64,000 nucleotides of DNA, from contig NZ_WING01000001.1 in assembly GCF_009793335.1 (NCBI RefSeq), positions 2,232,001 to 2,296,000 on the forward strand, written 5' to 3'. Made by a program: the position numbers and the translations under genes. The notes beneath the pieces were generated by a model, which worked only from the letters and a program-made list of their open reading frames with translations, did not search any database and was not told the origin of the DNA. Positions 43,159-52,103 of this stretch are shown piece by piece. The stretch's first letter is position 1; each line of letters begins with the position of its first letter. This DNA comes from Actinomadura sp. J1-007. GTDB taxonomy: Bacteria; Actinomycetota; Actinomycetes; Streptosporangiales; Streptosporangiaceae.

Positions 43159-43591
43159 CTACGCCGACCAGGCCGTCGGCCCCAACGTACAACGCACGAC
43201 CATCGAGCGGCGGATGACCGACATGCTAGTCCGCCACGGCCCCGACTCCCCCACGTCCGCGCCCATCCCGACCGCCGGCCGTACCTGCTCCAGGCATGGT
43301 CGAGTTTCACCGTTCACCTGCGACATCGGAACTGGCAGGCCGCTCGGATCGGTGGGCGTACGTGGGCCTCGCTGTCCTTGCCGAGCGAGCCGTTCAGCAG
43401 CGGGCCGTTCGGGAGCAGGGGGCCGGTGTTCACCGAGCCCTGATCGTTGAGTAACGGTCTGGTTGGCAATTGAGTATTCGCTTTGCAACATGTTTCTCAA
43501 CGCGTCTGGATGGGTCTGTGGTGCTCGGGACTCCGGAAATTGGTCATGGTGCAGGCCGTCCAACTGATCAATAAGCGAGCTGATGCGGGGT
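43159..43591. other. No gene seen; probable island edge
   Basis: A 433-base stretch between the aldehyde dehydrogenase fragment and the methyltransferase gene. Short frames exist, but none is recognised. No copy of the tRNA-Thr 3' end is visible here that would mark the far attachment site. Confidence 0.4.
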
Positions 43592-44389
43592 TCAGTGTGT
43601 GACCGGCTTCGCGGGGCGCTTGGTGGCCACCACAGCCCAGGTGCGGTGCGGGATGTGCAGAATGTCGTCGGGGTAGCGGTCACGCAGCAGGTTCGTCAGT
43701 TCGGCGGTGAACGCCTCCGCCTTGTCGGGTGGCAGGCTCGCGCCGACGCCCGCGCTGGCGCGGACGCGCCCCACCCAGGACTGCGGGGTGTAGGGGACGT
43801 CAAGATCGAAGGAGAACGTCTCGATGGACCCGAAGCCAGCGGTCGCCAGGTCGGTGAGCCACCGTGGATACAATCCCGTGCCACCGCCCATCGTCCAGGC
43901 CGGGTTGAAGGCGCCGATGAGGTGTTCGGTGGCCGCCACCACGTTGCCGGGCAGCGGCAGCCAGTCGAAGTGGGCGATCACGACATGCCCGTCAGGACGC
44001 AGCAGCCGGCCGATCTCGGCGGCGGCCCGCGGAGCGTCGAACCAATGCCAGCACTGCCCGGCCGTGACGGTGTCGAAGGCCGCGTCCGGTAGGCCGGTGT
44101 CCTCGGCCGACGCGACGGTGTAGGTGACCTCGACGCCAGCGCGGTCGTCCAAGGCGCGGGCCTGTTCCAGTAGTGCCGCGGACCGATCCAGCCCCGTGAC
44201 CCGTGCCCCGGCCAGTGCCAACAGCCTCGCCAGGCCGCCGGTGCCGGTGCCGATGTCCAACACGTCCCGGCCCCGCACGCCGACACCCGACTTTTGCAGG
44301 CGCTCCACCAACTCGGGCGGGAACCCGGCCCGGTGCCGGGAGTAGTCGTTAGCGGTCAGCCCGAAGTCGGGCACGAAGACGTCGGCCAT
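43592..44389 (-). CDS. Class I SAM-dependent methyltransferase
   Basis: A 265-residue protein with the Rossmann methyltransferase fold: motif I VLDIGTGTGGLARLLALAGA, motif II ending VTGLDRS, motif III-like AEDTGLPDAAFDTVTAGQCW, and LLRPDGHVVIAHFDW. It resembles Methyltransf_11/UbiE-like small-molecule methyltransferases; substrate unknown. The start at 44389 has a GGGGAGG site 5 bases upstream. It stands alone, with a 419-base promoter-bearing gap (44390-44808) toward the divergent secreted protein in which I see no gene. Confidence 0.88.
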   Translation of the reverse strand: MADVFVPDFGLTANDYSRHRAGFPPELVERLQKSGVGVRGRDVLDIGTGTGGLARLLALAGARVTGLDRSAALLEQARALDDRAGVEVTYTVASAEDTGLPDAAFDTVTAGQCWHWFDAPRAAAEIGRLLRPDGHVVIAHFDWLPLPGNVVAATEHLIGAFNPAWTMGGGTGLYPRWLTDLATAGFGSIETFSFDLDVPYTPQSWVGRVRASAGVGASLPPDKAEAFTAELTNLLRDRYPDDILHIPHRTWAVVATKRPAKPVTH

Positions 44390-44808
44390 GCCTGCCTCCC
44401 CTTGCTGCGCAGCGGAAACCAGTTCGCACCCTACGCACCCGTCCGTAGGAGGTTTGTGCGGGGACCGGTGTTCCATCAGGGCCAGTCGTTCAACGCGGTG
44501 CCGGCAGCAACTGGGGCTGGCGCTGATCAGCGTTGTTCGTTGGTTGGGGGGACGAGTGGGGGGCTCGCGCACTGGCGGCTGGGGCTCGCCTGCCTGAGTG
44601 GTGCGGGCGGATGTGTAGGTCACGGGGCCGTCAGGCTGGCGGCCTCAGCACGCTGCTTGGTGATGGCTTCTGGGTGTCCGGGGGGCCGTTCTCGTTCGGG
44701 GGTTCGGCGGGGCGCGGTATGGCGGTATTGATAGGCAATTTTAGGTTCGGCAACAGGGTTTCTTAAGGTGGGAATTGCTGGTCGGTGGCACGCTGCTACA
44801 GCTCCTTT

Positions 44809-45990
44809 ATGAGAATGGACTTTCTGCGCATGAGAGCTGTAGGCCGTGGTGCTCGGAGGGCGGGCGCCCTCGTGGCGGTGCTGGTCGTCGTTCCGGCTGG
44901 TCAGGCGGTGGCGGCGCCCGCGCCGGCGCCTTCGGTGGCGTTCCGTGTCTCGGATCCGCGGGTCGCGGCCGCCGGGACGCTGGTGGCCGGGGTGGCGCAT
45001 TCCGATGTGTGGTGGACGCTGGGGACCCGTTCGGGTCGCGCGCGGTTGTTCGCGTTGGGGCGGGACGGCCGGGTACGCGCGGAGTATTCGGTGGCGGGCG
45101 CTCCGGCGGGGCGGCGTTGGGACACGCTGACCATTGTGCGGAACGGATACGGGGCGGGAAGCCTGTTCCTGGGAGATCTGTCGGAGGGGCGGCGCGGCGC
45201 GCTGTCGCTGTATCGGGTGGCCGAGCCGGGGGCGCTGCGGGACGGCACGGTGACCGCGCGGGCGTACAAGGTCAGGTATCCGGACGGCGGTCATGGCGCG
45301 GCGACGCTGCTAGGCGATCCGCGGGAGGGGCGCCTGTACGTCGTGACGCGGGCCGCGTCGGCGGCATCGGTGTTCGCGCTGCCGGGCGTGCTGGGGCCTG
45401 GGGTGAATGAGTTGACGCGCGTGCGGACGCTGGGTTTCGGGGTTCGCTCTGGGGCGTTCGCCCCGGACGGACGCGTCGTCTTCCGTACGTCCGACGGGCT
45501 GCGGGTGCTCGGAGGGATCCGGGACGAGGTGTCGCACGTCGTCGGGCTGGACGTGGCGGGCGGCGCGGTGGGCGTCTCCGCCGATGGACGCAGCGCGGTG
45601 ATTTCGGACGAGGACGCGCCCGCGGTGTTCCGGGCCGTTCCTCTGCCGGGGACGGCGCGGCCGAGGGCGTCAGGGGCCGCCGCGGAGGAACGGATCGTGT
45701 TTCCCGCGCAGTCCCGGCTTCCCGGCGGGCCGCTGGGGACGGCCGCGCTGATCGGGCTCGCGCTGCTGGGCGTACTGGCGACGGTGACGTACCGGCGCGG
45801 GCAGCGCAGCGAGTTCGAGAGCGCGGCACAGCCTCTCCGGCGGGAACGGACGCAGAGCACACGGCCCGTACGGGCCGGACGGCCCGCGGGTAGGGGCGGA
45901 GAGCGCGTCGCCGCGTTCGGGCAGCGTCCCGTCGCGCGCCGTCAGCCCGCTCGGGCCGGGGCTCCGCGACGGGCCGTGCGCCGCCGCTGA
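44809..45990 (+). CDS. Secreted, C-terminally anchored beta-propeller-like protein
   Basis: About 393 residues. A signal peptide (RRAGALVAVLVVVPAGQAVA) is followed by a region with a regular strand-turn pattern and repeated D/G motifs (RLFALGRDGRV, LFLGDLSEGRRG, GVSADGRSAVI) like a lipoprotein/propeller fold. Near the end a membrane helix (GTAALIGLALLGVLATVTY) precedes a very basic, Arg/Pro-rich cytosolic tail. No catalytic motif is seen. Three in-frame ATGs (44809, 44815, 44830) fit the signal peptide and none has a clear ribosome site. Confidence 0.65.
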   Translation: MRMDFLRMRAVGRGARRAGALVAVLVVVPAGQAVAAPAPAPSVAFRVSDPRVAAAGTLVAGVAHSDVWWTLGTRSGRARLFALGRDGRVRAEYSVAGAPAGRRWDTLTIVRNGYGAGSLFLGDLSEGRRGALSLYRVAEPGALRDGTVTARAYKVRYPDGGHGAATLLGDPREGRLYVVTRAASAASVFALPGVLGPGVNELTRVRTLGFGVRSGAFAPDGRVVFRTSDGLRVLGGIRDEVSHVVGLDVAGGAVGVSADGRSAVISDEDAPAVFRAVPLPGTARPRASGAAAEERIVFPAQSRLPGGPLGTAALIGLALLGVLATVTYRRGQRSEFESAAQPLRRERTQSTRPVRAGRPAGRGGERVAAFGQRPVARRQPARAGAPRRAVRRR

Positions 45991-46007
45991 CCATCACGCA
46001 CGGACGC

Positions 46008-46048
46008 CATGGGGGTGTGACGCCGTCGCCCGGCGTCACACCCCCATG
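46008..46048. terminator. Strong bidirectional terminator
   Basis: A perfect 18-bp stem (CATGGGGGTGTGACGCCG) with a 5-base loop in the 78-bp gap between convergent genes. Confidence 0.85.
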
Positions 46049-46068
46049 CCCGCTGGTCGCGTGGAACT

Positions 46069-47004
46069 TCAGATGTTGCGTCGGCGGGTGCGGCGGCCGG
46101 TCAGGACCAGGCCGCCGACGCCGCCGAGCACCAGGCCGACGGCTCCGGTGATCAGTGCGGTGCCGATGGGGTCGGCGGGACGGTCCGTGCCGTTCCCCGC
46201 GGCGGGCTTGCTGTTGAGCGTGACTCCCCCGGTGGGGCCGCCGTGGTGGTGGCCGGTGGCGGACGGCTCGCAGGGACGGCCCGTGGCGGACTTGGGCTTG
46301 GGCTTGGCGGCGGGCTTGGTCCCGGGCTTGGCGGCTCCGGCGGAGCCCGCCTTCCCGCCGAAGACGACGTCGGAGCAGGAGTAGAACGCCTCGGGGCTGT
46401 CGCTGCGTTGCCAGATGGCGTAGATCAGGTGGCGGCCCTTCTTCCCGGCGGGGATCTTGCCGGCGAAGGTGTACGCGCCGTTCTTGACGGCCGGCTGGTT
46501 CTTGGACAGGAACGGCTTGCTCTCCAGGTCCGACCATTTGAGGGGCTTGCGGGGGTTGTAGCCGTTCTTGGTGATGTAGAGCTGGAAGCCGCCGCGGTGG
46601 GGCGCGGTCGCCTTGTAGCGGAACGTGTGGGCGGCGCCCGACCTCAGTTTCGTGGACGGCCAGTCGGTGCGCGGCAGGTCCAGCCCGCGGAACGCCGGGT
46701 TGCCCGCGCTGCACAGCTTGCCGTTGGGGATGAGCTTGCGGTGCCGGCCCGCCGCCTCGCCGATCCGGACCCCGTTCCAGTCGTAGAAGGGCTGGGTGCC
46801 GCTCGCCGCGACGGCGGCCTTGCACGCGGCCGACCTGGGCGACTCGGGGTTCTCCTGGTAGCAGGCGAGCACGCGGCTGACGGGGGTCTGCATCGACCCG
46901 TGGGCGAGGGCCGGGGAGGCCGTCAGCGTGAGCGCGGCCGCGGGCGCCGAGACGGCGGCGACGGCGAGCGGGACGCGCCGGAGGAACGTGGTGCGGGTGT
47001 TCAT
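46069..47004 (-). CDS. Membrane-anchored AA10 lytic polysaccharide monooxygenase
   Basis: A 311-residue protein. The signal peptide ends in ASPALA and the mature protein starts HGSMQTPVSRV, giving the N-terminal His of the copper histidine brace. The second His lies in RSGAAHTFRYKATAPHRGG. FYSCSDVVF ends the AA10 domain, and the family disulfide cysteines are present. After a Lys/Pro-rich linker a membrane helix (LITGAVGLVLGGVGGLVLTG) and RRTRRRNI anchor it to the cell, with no LPXTG motif. It oxidatively cleaves chitin or cellulose and needs copper and a reductant. It is divergent from a ferric-reductase-type gene. The start at 47004 has a GGGAG site. Confidence 0.92.
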   Translation of the reverse strand: MNTRTTFLRRVPLAVAAVSAPAAALTLTASPALAHGSMQTPVSRVLACYQENPESPRSAACKAAVAASGTQPFYDWNGVRIGEAAGRHRKLIPNGKLCSAGNPAFRGLDLPRTDWPSTKLRSGAAHTFRYKATAPHRGGFQLYITKNGYNPRKPLKWSDLESKPFLSKNQPAVKNGAYTFAGKIPAGKKGRHLIYAIWQRSDSPEAFYSCSDVVFGGKAGSAGAAKPGTKPAAKPKPKSATGRPCEPSATGHHHGGPTGGVTLNSKPAAGNGTDRPADPIGTALITGAVGLVLGGVGGLVLTGRRTRRRNI

Positions 47005-47452
47005 CGAACTCCCATCTGATGTGCTGTTGTCGGAGTAGGAGATTAGAGCGGAAAAGGGCCCGCAGATCTCCCTTTCATGGGTTCTTAAGCCATGCCTCAG
47101 CAACACCTAACACCGTCGTTCCGGTAACGGATCGTAACGGCTCGTTCGCCGTCATTGGGCTGGTCAGAGCGGTGTTCCGGGAAGGTCGGCGACGATGCCC
47201 GCAACCTTAAATCCACCATAAGATTTGCTTCCCGCGCCGAATCGGGCTGCCGGGCCGTCGCGGTTTGGGTTACCGTTCCTCGGACGCCGTTCCGTTGTTT
47301 TTCGGAGCCCCCTTTCGTTGACTTCGAGGTCGTCGTTGCTGTTCACCCACGCAGGGACTCATGTCCATCCCCGGACGGCCGGGGGCCACCATGGCGGCGG
47401 TCGGCGGCGGGGTCCGCGGACGGGCGGGCGGGCGCGTTCGGCGCTGGAGTTC

Positions 47453-48790
47453 GTGGCGCGGCCCGCCGAGCCGTCCCGGCTGACCGGCCGGGCGCTGGGC
47501 GTCGGGATCGGCGCCGGCGCGGCGGGCCTGGCCGTGCTGTGGACTGCGCAGGTCGCCGTGGCGCCGCCGTCCGCACCGTCGGACGTGCTGGCGGCGGGCG
47601 CGCGGCTGGCCGGGCTCGGCGCGGGGTACGGCCTGCTGGTCATGGTGCTGCTCGCGGCGCGGATACCGGCGGTCGAACGGGGCGTCGGCGCGGACCGGGT
47701 CGCGCGGTGGCACGGGCGCACCGGCGGCGCGGTCCTGCTGCTGCTGTCCGGCCACGCGGTGCTGGCGACCTGCGCGCGCGCCGTCCACGGCGACGTGCCG
47801 CGCGCGCTGGGCGATCTGCTGGCGCATCCGGCGATCGCCGCTGCGGCGTTCGGGACGTTGCTGCTGTTCGCCGCCGCTGCTGCGGCCCTGTACGCGGTGC
47901 GTACGCGCGTGCGGCGGTCGCTGTGGCGTTCGGCGCATCTGCTGGCGTATCCAGGTGTGGCGCTCGGGTTCTTCCACCAGCCGAAGGGGCCCGACGTCGG
48001 GGCGCACAGCGGCCTGGTGGTGCTGTGGACGCTGCTGCACGCCCAGGTCGCGGTGCTGGTCGCGTGGTACCGCGTCGCCGCTCCGCTCCGGCACGCGTTC
48101 CGGCACGGGCTGCGCGTACGGGACGTCCGGTGGGAACGGCCGGACGTGGTGTCGATCGTTGTGACGGGCCGTGATCTGCATCTGCTCCAGGCCGAGCCCG
48201 GCCAGTACCTCAGGTGGCGCTTCCTCGCCCGCGGCCTGTGGTGGTCCGCGCTGCCGTTCTCGCTGTCCGCGCCTCCGAGGGACGGAGCGTTGCGCATCAC
48301 GGTCCGCGTGGCGGGGAGGCGCACCGCGCGGGTCGCGCGCCTGTCGCCCGGCGTCCGGATCATCGCGGGCGGCCCGTTCGGCACGATGACCGCGCGGCGG
48401 CGGACGCGGCGCAGGGTGCTGCTGCTGGCGGGCGGGATCGGCGTCGCCCCGTTGCGGACGCTGTTCGAGACGCTGGCGGGCGGGCCGGGCGACATCACCC
48501 TCGTCTACCGGGCCACCAGCGCCGACGACCTGGTGCTGCGCGGCGAACTGGAGCACATCGCGGCCCGCAGGCGCGCGAACCTGCACTACCTGCTGTCGCC
48601 TCCGGGACGGCCGGGTACCGAACGGAGCGATCCCTTGACCAGCGAACGGCTGCGGGCGCTCGCGCCCAAACTTCACCGCAGCGACGTCTACGTGTGCGGC
48701 TCTCCTGGGATGACCGCCGGGGCCGTACGCGCGCTCACCGGCGCGGGCGTGCCCCGACACCGCATCCACACCGAAAGCCTCGCCCCGTGA
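47453..48790 (+). CDS. Ferric reductase-like transmembrane FAD/NAD oxidoreductase
   Basis: About 445 residues. The N-terminal half has six hydrophobic segments with the heme-ligand His pairs expected of the FRD domain (RWHGRTGGAVLLLLSGHAVL; SLWRSAHLLAYPGVALGFFH). The C-terminal half is a ferredoxin-reductase module: an FAD loop (LRWRFLARGLWWSALPFSLS; the usual R-x-Y-S is changed to PFSL), the NAD-binding LLLAGGIGVAPLRTLFETL and the C-terminal YVCGSPGM. It moves electrons across the membrane from NAD(P)H. The start is uncertain: GTG 47453 is chosen, while an ATG at 47359 with a better site lies in another frame. The stop overlaps the next gene (GTGA). The 47005-47452 gap is the divergent promoter region shared with the LPMO gene. 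Confidence 0.85.
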   Translation: MARPAEPSRLTGRALGVGIGAGAAGLAVLWTAQVAVAPPSAPSDVLAAGARLAGLGAGYGLLVMVLLAARIPAVERGVGADRVARWHGRTGGAVLLLLSGHAVLATCARAVHGDVPRALGDLLAHPAIAAAAFGTLLLFAAAAAALYAVRTRVRRSLWRSAHLLAYPGVALGFFHQPKGPDVGAHSGLVVLWTLLHAQVAVLVAWYRVAAPLRHAFRHGLRVRDVRWERPDVVSIVVTGRDLHLLQAEPGQYLRWRFLARGLWWSALPFSLSAPPRDGALRITVRVAGRRTARVARLSPGVRIIAGGPFGTMTARRRTRRRVLLLAGGIGVAPLRTLFETLAGGPGDITLVYRATSADDLVLRGELEHIAARRRANLHYLLSPPGRPGTERSDPLTSERLRALAPKLHRSDVYVCGSPGMTAGAVRALTGAGVPRHRIHTESLAP

Positions 48791-48996
48791 GCCGCACCTC
48801 GCCTCCCACCCGGCTGCACCGGTGGGCGGTCGCGGTCTGGCTGGCGGACGCCGCGCTCGTTCTGGCGTGGCTGCTTCTGACGCTCGTCCCCGCGCAATCT
48901 TCGGCGGAACGGACGGAACAGCATCCGAAGCGGCGACCTGCGTCGGAATCCGTCCCGGCGGAGACCGGAGCCGCCGGAACGCCTCGTTCATGCTGA
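48787..48996 (+). CDS. Small single-pass membrane protein coupled to the reductase
   Basis: A 69-residue product from a GTG overlapping the reductase stop (GTGA). It has one membrane helix (WAVAVWLADAALVLAWLLLT) and a hydrophilic C-terminus ending in cysteine. No family is recognised. The coupling suggests an accessory subunit of the oxidoreductase. Confidence 0.55.
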   Translation: MSRTSPPTRLHRWAVAVWLADAALVLAWLLLTLVPAQSSAERTEQHPKRRPASESVPAETGAAGTPRSC

Positions 48997-49063
48997 GGAT
49001 GCTGAGGATCGCGTGGTGAACGCGGCGTCCCGGCACCCGCGCGGGCGCGGACACGGGGCGCGG

Positions 49064-50407
49064 TCAGCGGCGGCGGGCGGCCCGGCCCCTGGACCGTCCG
49101 GAACGGCGCGGCGCGGGCGTCCTGACCGTGCGCAGCCAGACCTGGATCTGGGCTCCGCCGAGCGTCGAGGTGCCGATCCGCAGGGTGCCGCCGGTGGTCT
49201 CGGCGAGCCTGCGCGCGATGTCCAGGCCGAGGCCGGTGGAGCCCGAGCCGCTGGCCCCGCGCTGGAGCGCGGCCTCGGCGTCGCCGATGCCCGGCCCGGC
49301 GTCGCCGAACAGCAGGCCCGTGGAGTGCCGCCCGTGGTGGACGGTGACGGAGAAGGCGGTGCCGTGCGGGGTGTGCCGGAAGATGTTGCCGAGCAGCGCG
49401 TCCACGACGGCGGCGAGTTCGGCCTCGGCGACGGGCACCGGCACCGGCTCGTCCGGGATCACCACGTCGTGCGCCCGCCGCTGGTCGCCCGCCAGCGCCG
49501 ACCAGAACTCCAGCCGCCGCCGTACGACCTCCGCCGCGTCGCATCCCGCCGGCCCGCGGTCCGGGCGGCGCGCGGTCGCGATGACGTCGTCGACGGCCTG
49601 CTCCAGCCGTCCGAGGGCGTCCTGGCTCTGCGCCATCCGGCTCGGGTCGGACGGGTCGGCGGCGAGGCCGTTCAGGTTGAGCCGCAGGGCCGTCAGCGGG
49701 GTGCGCAGCCGGTGCGACAGGTCGGCGGCGGCCTCGCGCTCGTCGGCCAGCAGCCGCGCGAGCCGGTCGGCCATGTGGTTGAACGCCTCGCCCGCGGCGC
49801 GCAGCTCGGCGGGCCCGCCGGGCCTGACCCGGGTCGTCAGGTCCCCTCCGGCGACCCGCGTGACCGCGTCGGCGAGGCGGTCGGCGGCGCGGACGACCCG
49901 TACGGCCAGCCTGTCGGCCATCGCCACCGACACCAGGACCAGCGCCAGGGCCACCAGCGCCAGGATCGTCCACGACTTGAGCACGCCGCGGCCGAACTCG
50001 GCGTCGGGCACGTACACCTCGACGAGGGCGACCCGCTCGGCGGGCAGCAGGACGGGGCGCAGCAGCAGGGTCCCGCCGCGCGCCGGCGCGGTGAAGGAGC
50101 GGCGCAGGCCGCGGGCCTTGCCCAGGTCGCCCGCGGTCGCGCGGGGGTAACCGATCGGGCTCCCCGTCGGCGGGTACAGCGCCATCGCGCGCCCGGCTCC
50201 GGCGGGGGTCGTCTCGACCGCGCTCCGCAACTGCGCCGGGTCGGCCGTCACGGTCAGCACCGGCACGAGCGAGGCGGCCTGGCGTTCGGCGGCGTTCAGC
50301 GCCCGGTCGTGCGCCATCTGGCCGTTCAGCAGGCCGAGCGGGACGACGAACGACAGCGCGACCATCGCCGTCACCGCGGTCGCGATCCGGGCCAACGCGC
50401 CCCTCAT
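49064..50407 (-). CDS. Sensor histidine kinase
   Basis: A 447-residue two-component sensor. TM1 is residues about 8-30, an outer sensor domain follows, and TM2 (ILALVALALVLVSVAMADRL) leads to a HAMP region (VVRAADRLADAVTRVAGGDL). The H box is ADLSHRLRTPLTALRLNLNG, the N box ALLGNIFRHTPHGTAF and the G1 box DAGPGIGD, with GSGSTGLGLDIARR after it. Its response regulator is probably the OmpR-type gene at 51072-51749. The two are codirectional but separated by an opposite-strand gene, so they are not one operon. Starts further upstream are open; 50407 is chosen for the basic residues before TM1. Confidence 0.92.
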   Translation of the reverse strand: MRGALARIATAVTAMVALSFVVPLGLLNGQMAHDRALNAAERQAASLVPVLTVTADPAQLRSAVETTPAGAGRAMALYPPTGSPIGYPRATAGDLGKARGLRRSFTAPARGGTLLLRPVLLPAERVALVEVYVPDAEFGRGVLKSWTILALVALALVLVSVAMADRLAVRVVRAADRLADAVTRVAGGDLTTRVRPGGPAELRAAGEAFNHMADRLARLLADEREAAADLSHRLRTPLTALRLNLNGLAADPSDPSRMAQSQDALGRLEQAVDDVIATARRPDRGPAGCDAAEVVRRRLEFWSALAGDQRRAHDVVIPDEPVPVPVAEAELAAVVDALLGNIFRHTPHGTAFSVTVHHGRHSTGLLFGDAGPGIGDAEAALQRGASGSGSTGLGLDIARRLAETTGGTLRIGTSTLGGAQIQVWLRTVRTPAPRRSGRSRGRAARRR

Positions 50408-50498
50408 TCGGGCCCCGTCCGCACCGGCACTCTCGATCACGCGTCCTTTATATTCCAATTTGCCCTACTATGTAGGTAAAACAGAAACAATGCGAGCT

Positions 50499-51023
50499 AT
50501 GAAGATTAGATTGCGTTTTGTCGCTACTTGGGTGGCCGTGACCGCGGCGGGCATGGCGATCAGTTGGACCGGGGTGGGGGACGCGGTGCGCGGCACCGTG
50601 CTGGACTCCCCGACGCTCGCGGCCGGCGGCCCGGTCGTCAGCGGGCGTCCGCCGACCGCGCCGCCTTCCGCCGCCGACTCCGGCCCGCCGCAGCCCCGCA
50701 CGTCGCCGTCCAGCAAAACGCCGGCCGGCCGGCGCACCTCAGCGCCGCCGCCGTCCCGGCGTCCCACGCCCGAGCAGACGCGGAACGGCGCCGCGCCGGA
50801 CGAGAAACTGCGCAGCTACACGGTCAAGTCGGGACGCGTCGTTCTCGCGGTGGGCGCCCGGTCGGCGCGCCTGGTGTCGGCCACGCCCAACAGCGGATTC
50901 CAGGTGAGGCAGTGGAAGAAACCGTCCTGGATCCGCGTCGACCTGACCGACGGGACGCACGGTTCGGCGGTGTTCGCGACCTGGAACGACCACGCCCCGC
51001 TGGTCGAGGTGTACGAGTACTGA
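50499..51023 (+). CDS. Secreted or anchored protein between kinase and regulator genes
   Basis: About 174 residues. An N-terminal hydrophobic segment (LRFVATWVAVTAAGMAISWT) acts as signal or anchor, then about 65 Pro/Ser/Thr-rich residues, then a compact C-terminal domain of about 65 residues (YTVKSGRVVLAVGARSARLV ... WKKPSWIRVDLTDG). No family recognised. The gene sits on the opposite strand between the kinase and regulator genes, so it is a likely target or signal partner of that system. AT-rich DNA at 50450-50490 probably holds its promoter. Confidence 0.65.
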   Translation: MKIRLRFVATWVAVTAAGMAISWTGVGDAVRGTVLDSPTLAAGGPVVSGRPPTAPPSAADSGPPQPRTSPSSKTPAGRRTSAPPPSRRPTPEQTRNGAAPDEKLRSYTVKSGRVVLAVGARSARLVSATPNSGFQVRQWKKPSWIRVDLTDGTHGSAVFATWNDHAPLVEVYEY

Positions 51024-51071
51024 CCCCGCGCCGCCCCTTGCCCTCCGTCCCCTGGCCACCGCGTGCGCCGT

Positions 51072-51749
51072 TCACTCCGGTGCCGTCAGCATGAGGCCCA
51101 CGCCCCGCACGGTGTGCAGGTAGCGCGGCGCCGCCGCGCTCTCCCCGAGCTTGCGGCGCAGCCAGGACACGTGCACGTCGATGGTCTGGTCGTCCCCGTA
51201 CGACTGCTGCCACACCTCGGCCAGCAGGTCACGGCGGCGGACGACCCGTCCCGCGTTCTCCGCCAGGAACGCCAGCAGGTCGAACTCGCGGCGCGACAGT
51301 TGCAGGGGCGCCTCGTCCAGGGTGGCCTGCCGCCGGTCCACGTCGATCCGCAGGCCGCCGACGGTCATCGCCTCGCGGCGCGGCTTGGCGCGCGCCCGCC
51401 GCAGCACCGCCTCCATCCGCGCGTGCAGGTGCTCGGCGGAGAACGGCTTGACCACGTAGTCGTCAGCGCCGGAGCCCAGCAACCGGATGATCTCGCGCTC
51501 GCCGTCCCGGGCCGTCGCCACCACCACGGGCACGTCGGACACCGCGCGCAGCATCTTCAGGGCCTCGCCGCCGTCCAGGTCGGGAAGCCCGAGGTCGAGC
51601 ACGACGACCTGCGGCGGATTGGACGTGACCTCCCGCAGCGCGTCCAGCGCGCGGCCCGCGCTGCGGACGGTGTGCCCCAGCGCGACCAGTTCACGGACCA
51701 GGGCCCGCCGAACGTGCTCGTCGTCTTCGACCATCAGAACAGTTGCCAC
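51072..51749 (-). CDS. OmpR-type response regulator
   Basis: A 225-residue regulator from a GTG start. The receiver domain has the acidic pair VEDDEH, the phospho-acceptor Asp in VVVLDLGLPD, and VVKPFSAEH lysine. The C-terminal winged helix has LSRREFDLLAFLAENAGRVV, then DQTIDVHVSWLRRKLGE and YLHTVRGVGLML. It probably pairs with the sensor at 49064-50407. The 51750-52103 gap upstream holds its promoter and GAACGGCGCG direct repeats near 52050-52095. Confidence 0.95.
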   Translation of the reverse strand: MATVLMVEDDEHVRRALVRELVALGHTVRSAGRALDALREVTSNPPQVVVLDLGLPDLDGGEALKMLRAVSDVPVVVATARDGEREIIRLLGSGADDYVVKPFSAEHLHARMEAVLRRARAKPRREAMTVGGLRIDVDRRQATLDEAPLQLSRREFDLLAFLAENAGRVVRRRDLLAEVWQQSYGDDQTIDVHVSWLRRKLGESAAAPRYLHTVRGVGLMLTAPE

Positions 51750-52103
51750 GCGTTGACCTTAAAGCAAAGCCGATATTCGAGAGAACGCGGTCGTCCGGTG
51801 CATCGCGGGGCGAGTCGGCGAGTCCTTAAGCGAACGTTAAGTAGACGCTGACGCGGTTATAAGGGGGCCGCTCCTATCGTCGGCGCAATTCCCTTTCCGG
51901 CGTTCGCCGCTCGTTGGCCCGCATCCCTGGAGGACGACATCGAAAGCAGGCCCAGGCACGCGGACGGCAGCACCCCGAGCACCGCGGACCGGCTCTCACC
52001 CCACCGCCCCGCCGCGACGCCGAGCAGCACGGCGCCAAGCAGCACAGCCCAGAACGGCGCGCTGCTGAACGGCGCGGCGCTGAACGGCGCGGTCCGTTCC
52101 TCC

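Noticed and set aside
47359..47453. An N-terminal extension of the reductase from ATG 47359
   Set aside because: It is in a different frame and would need an extra-base error, opposite in direction to the other indels; kept only as a possibility.
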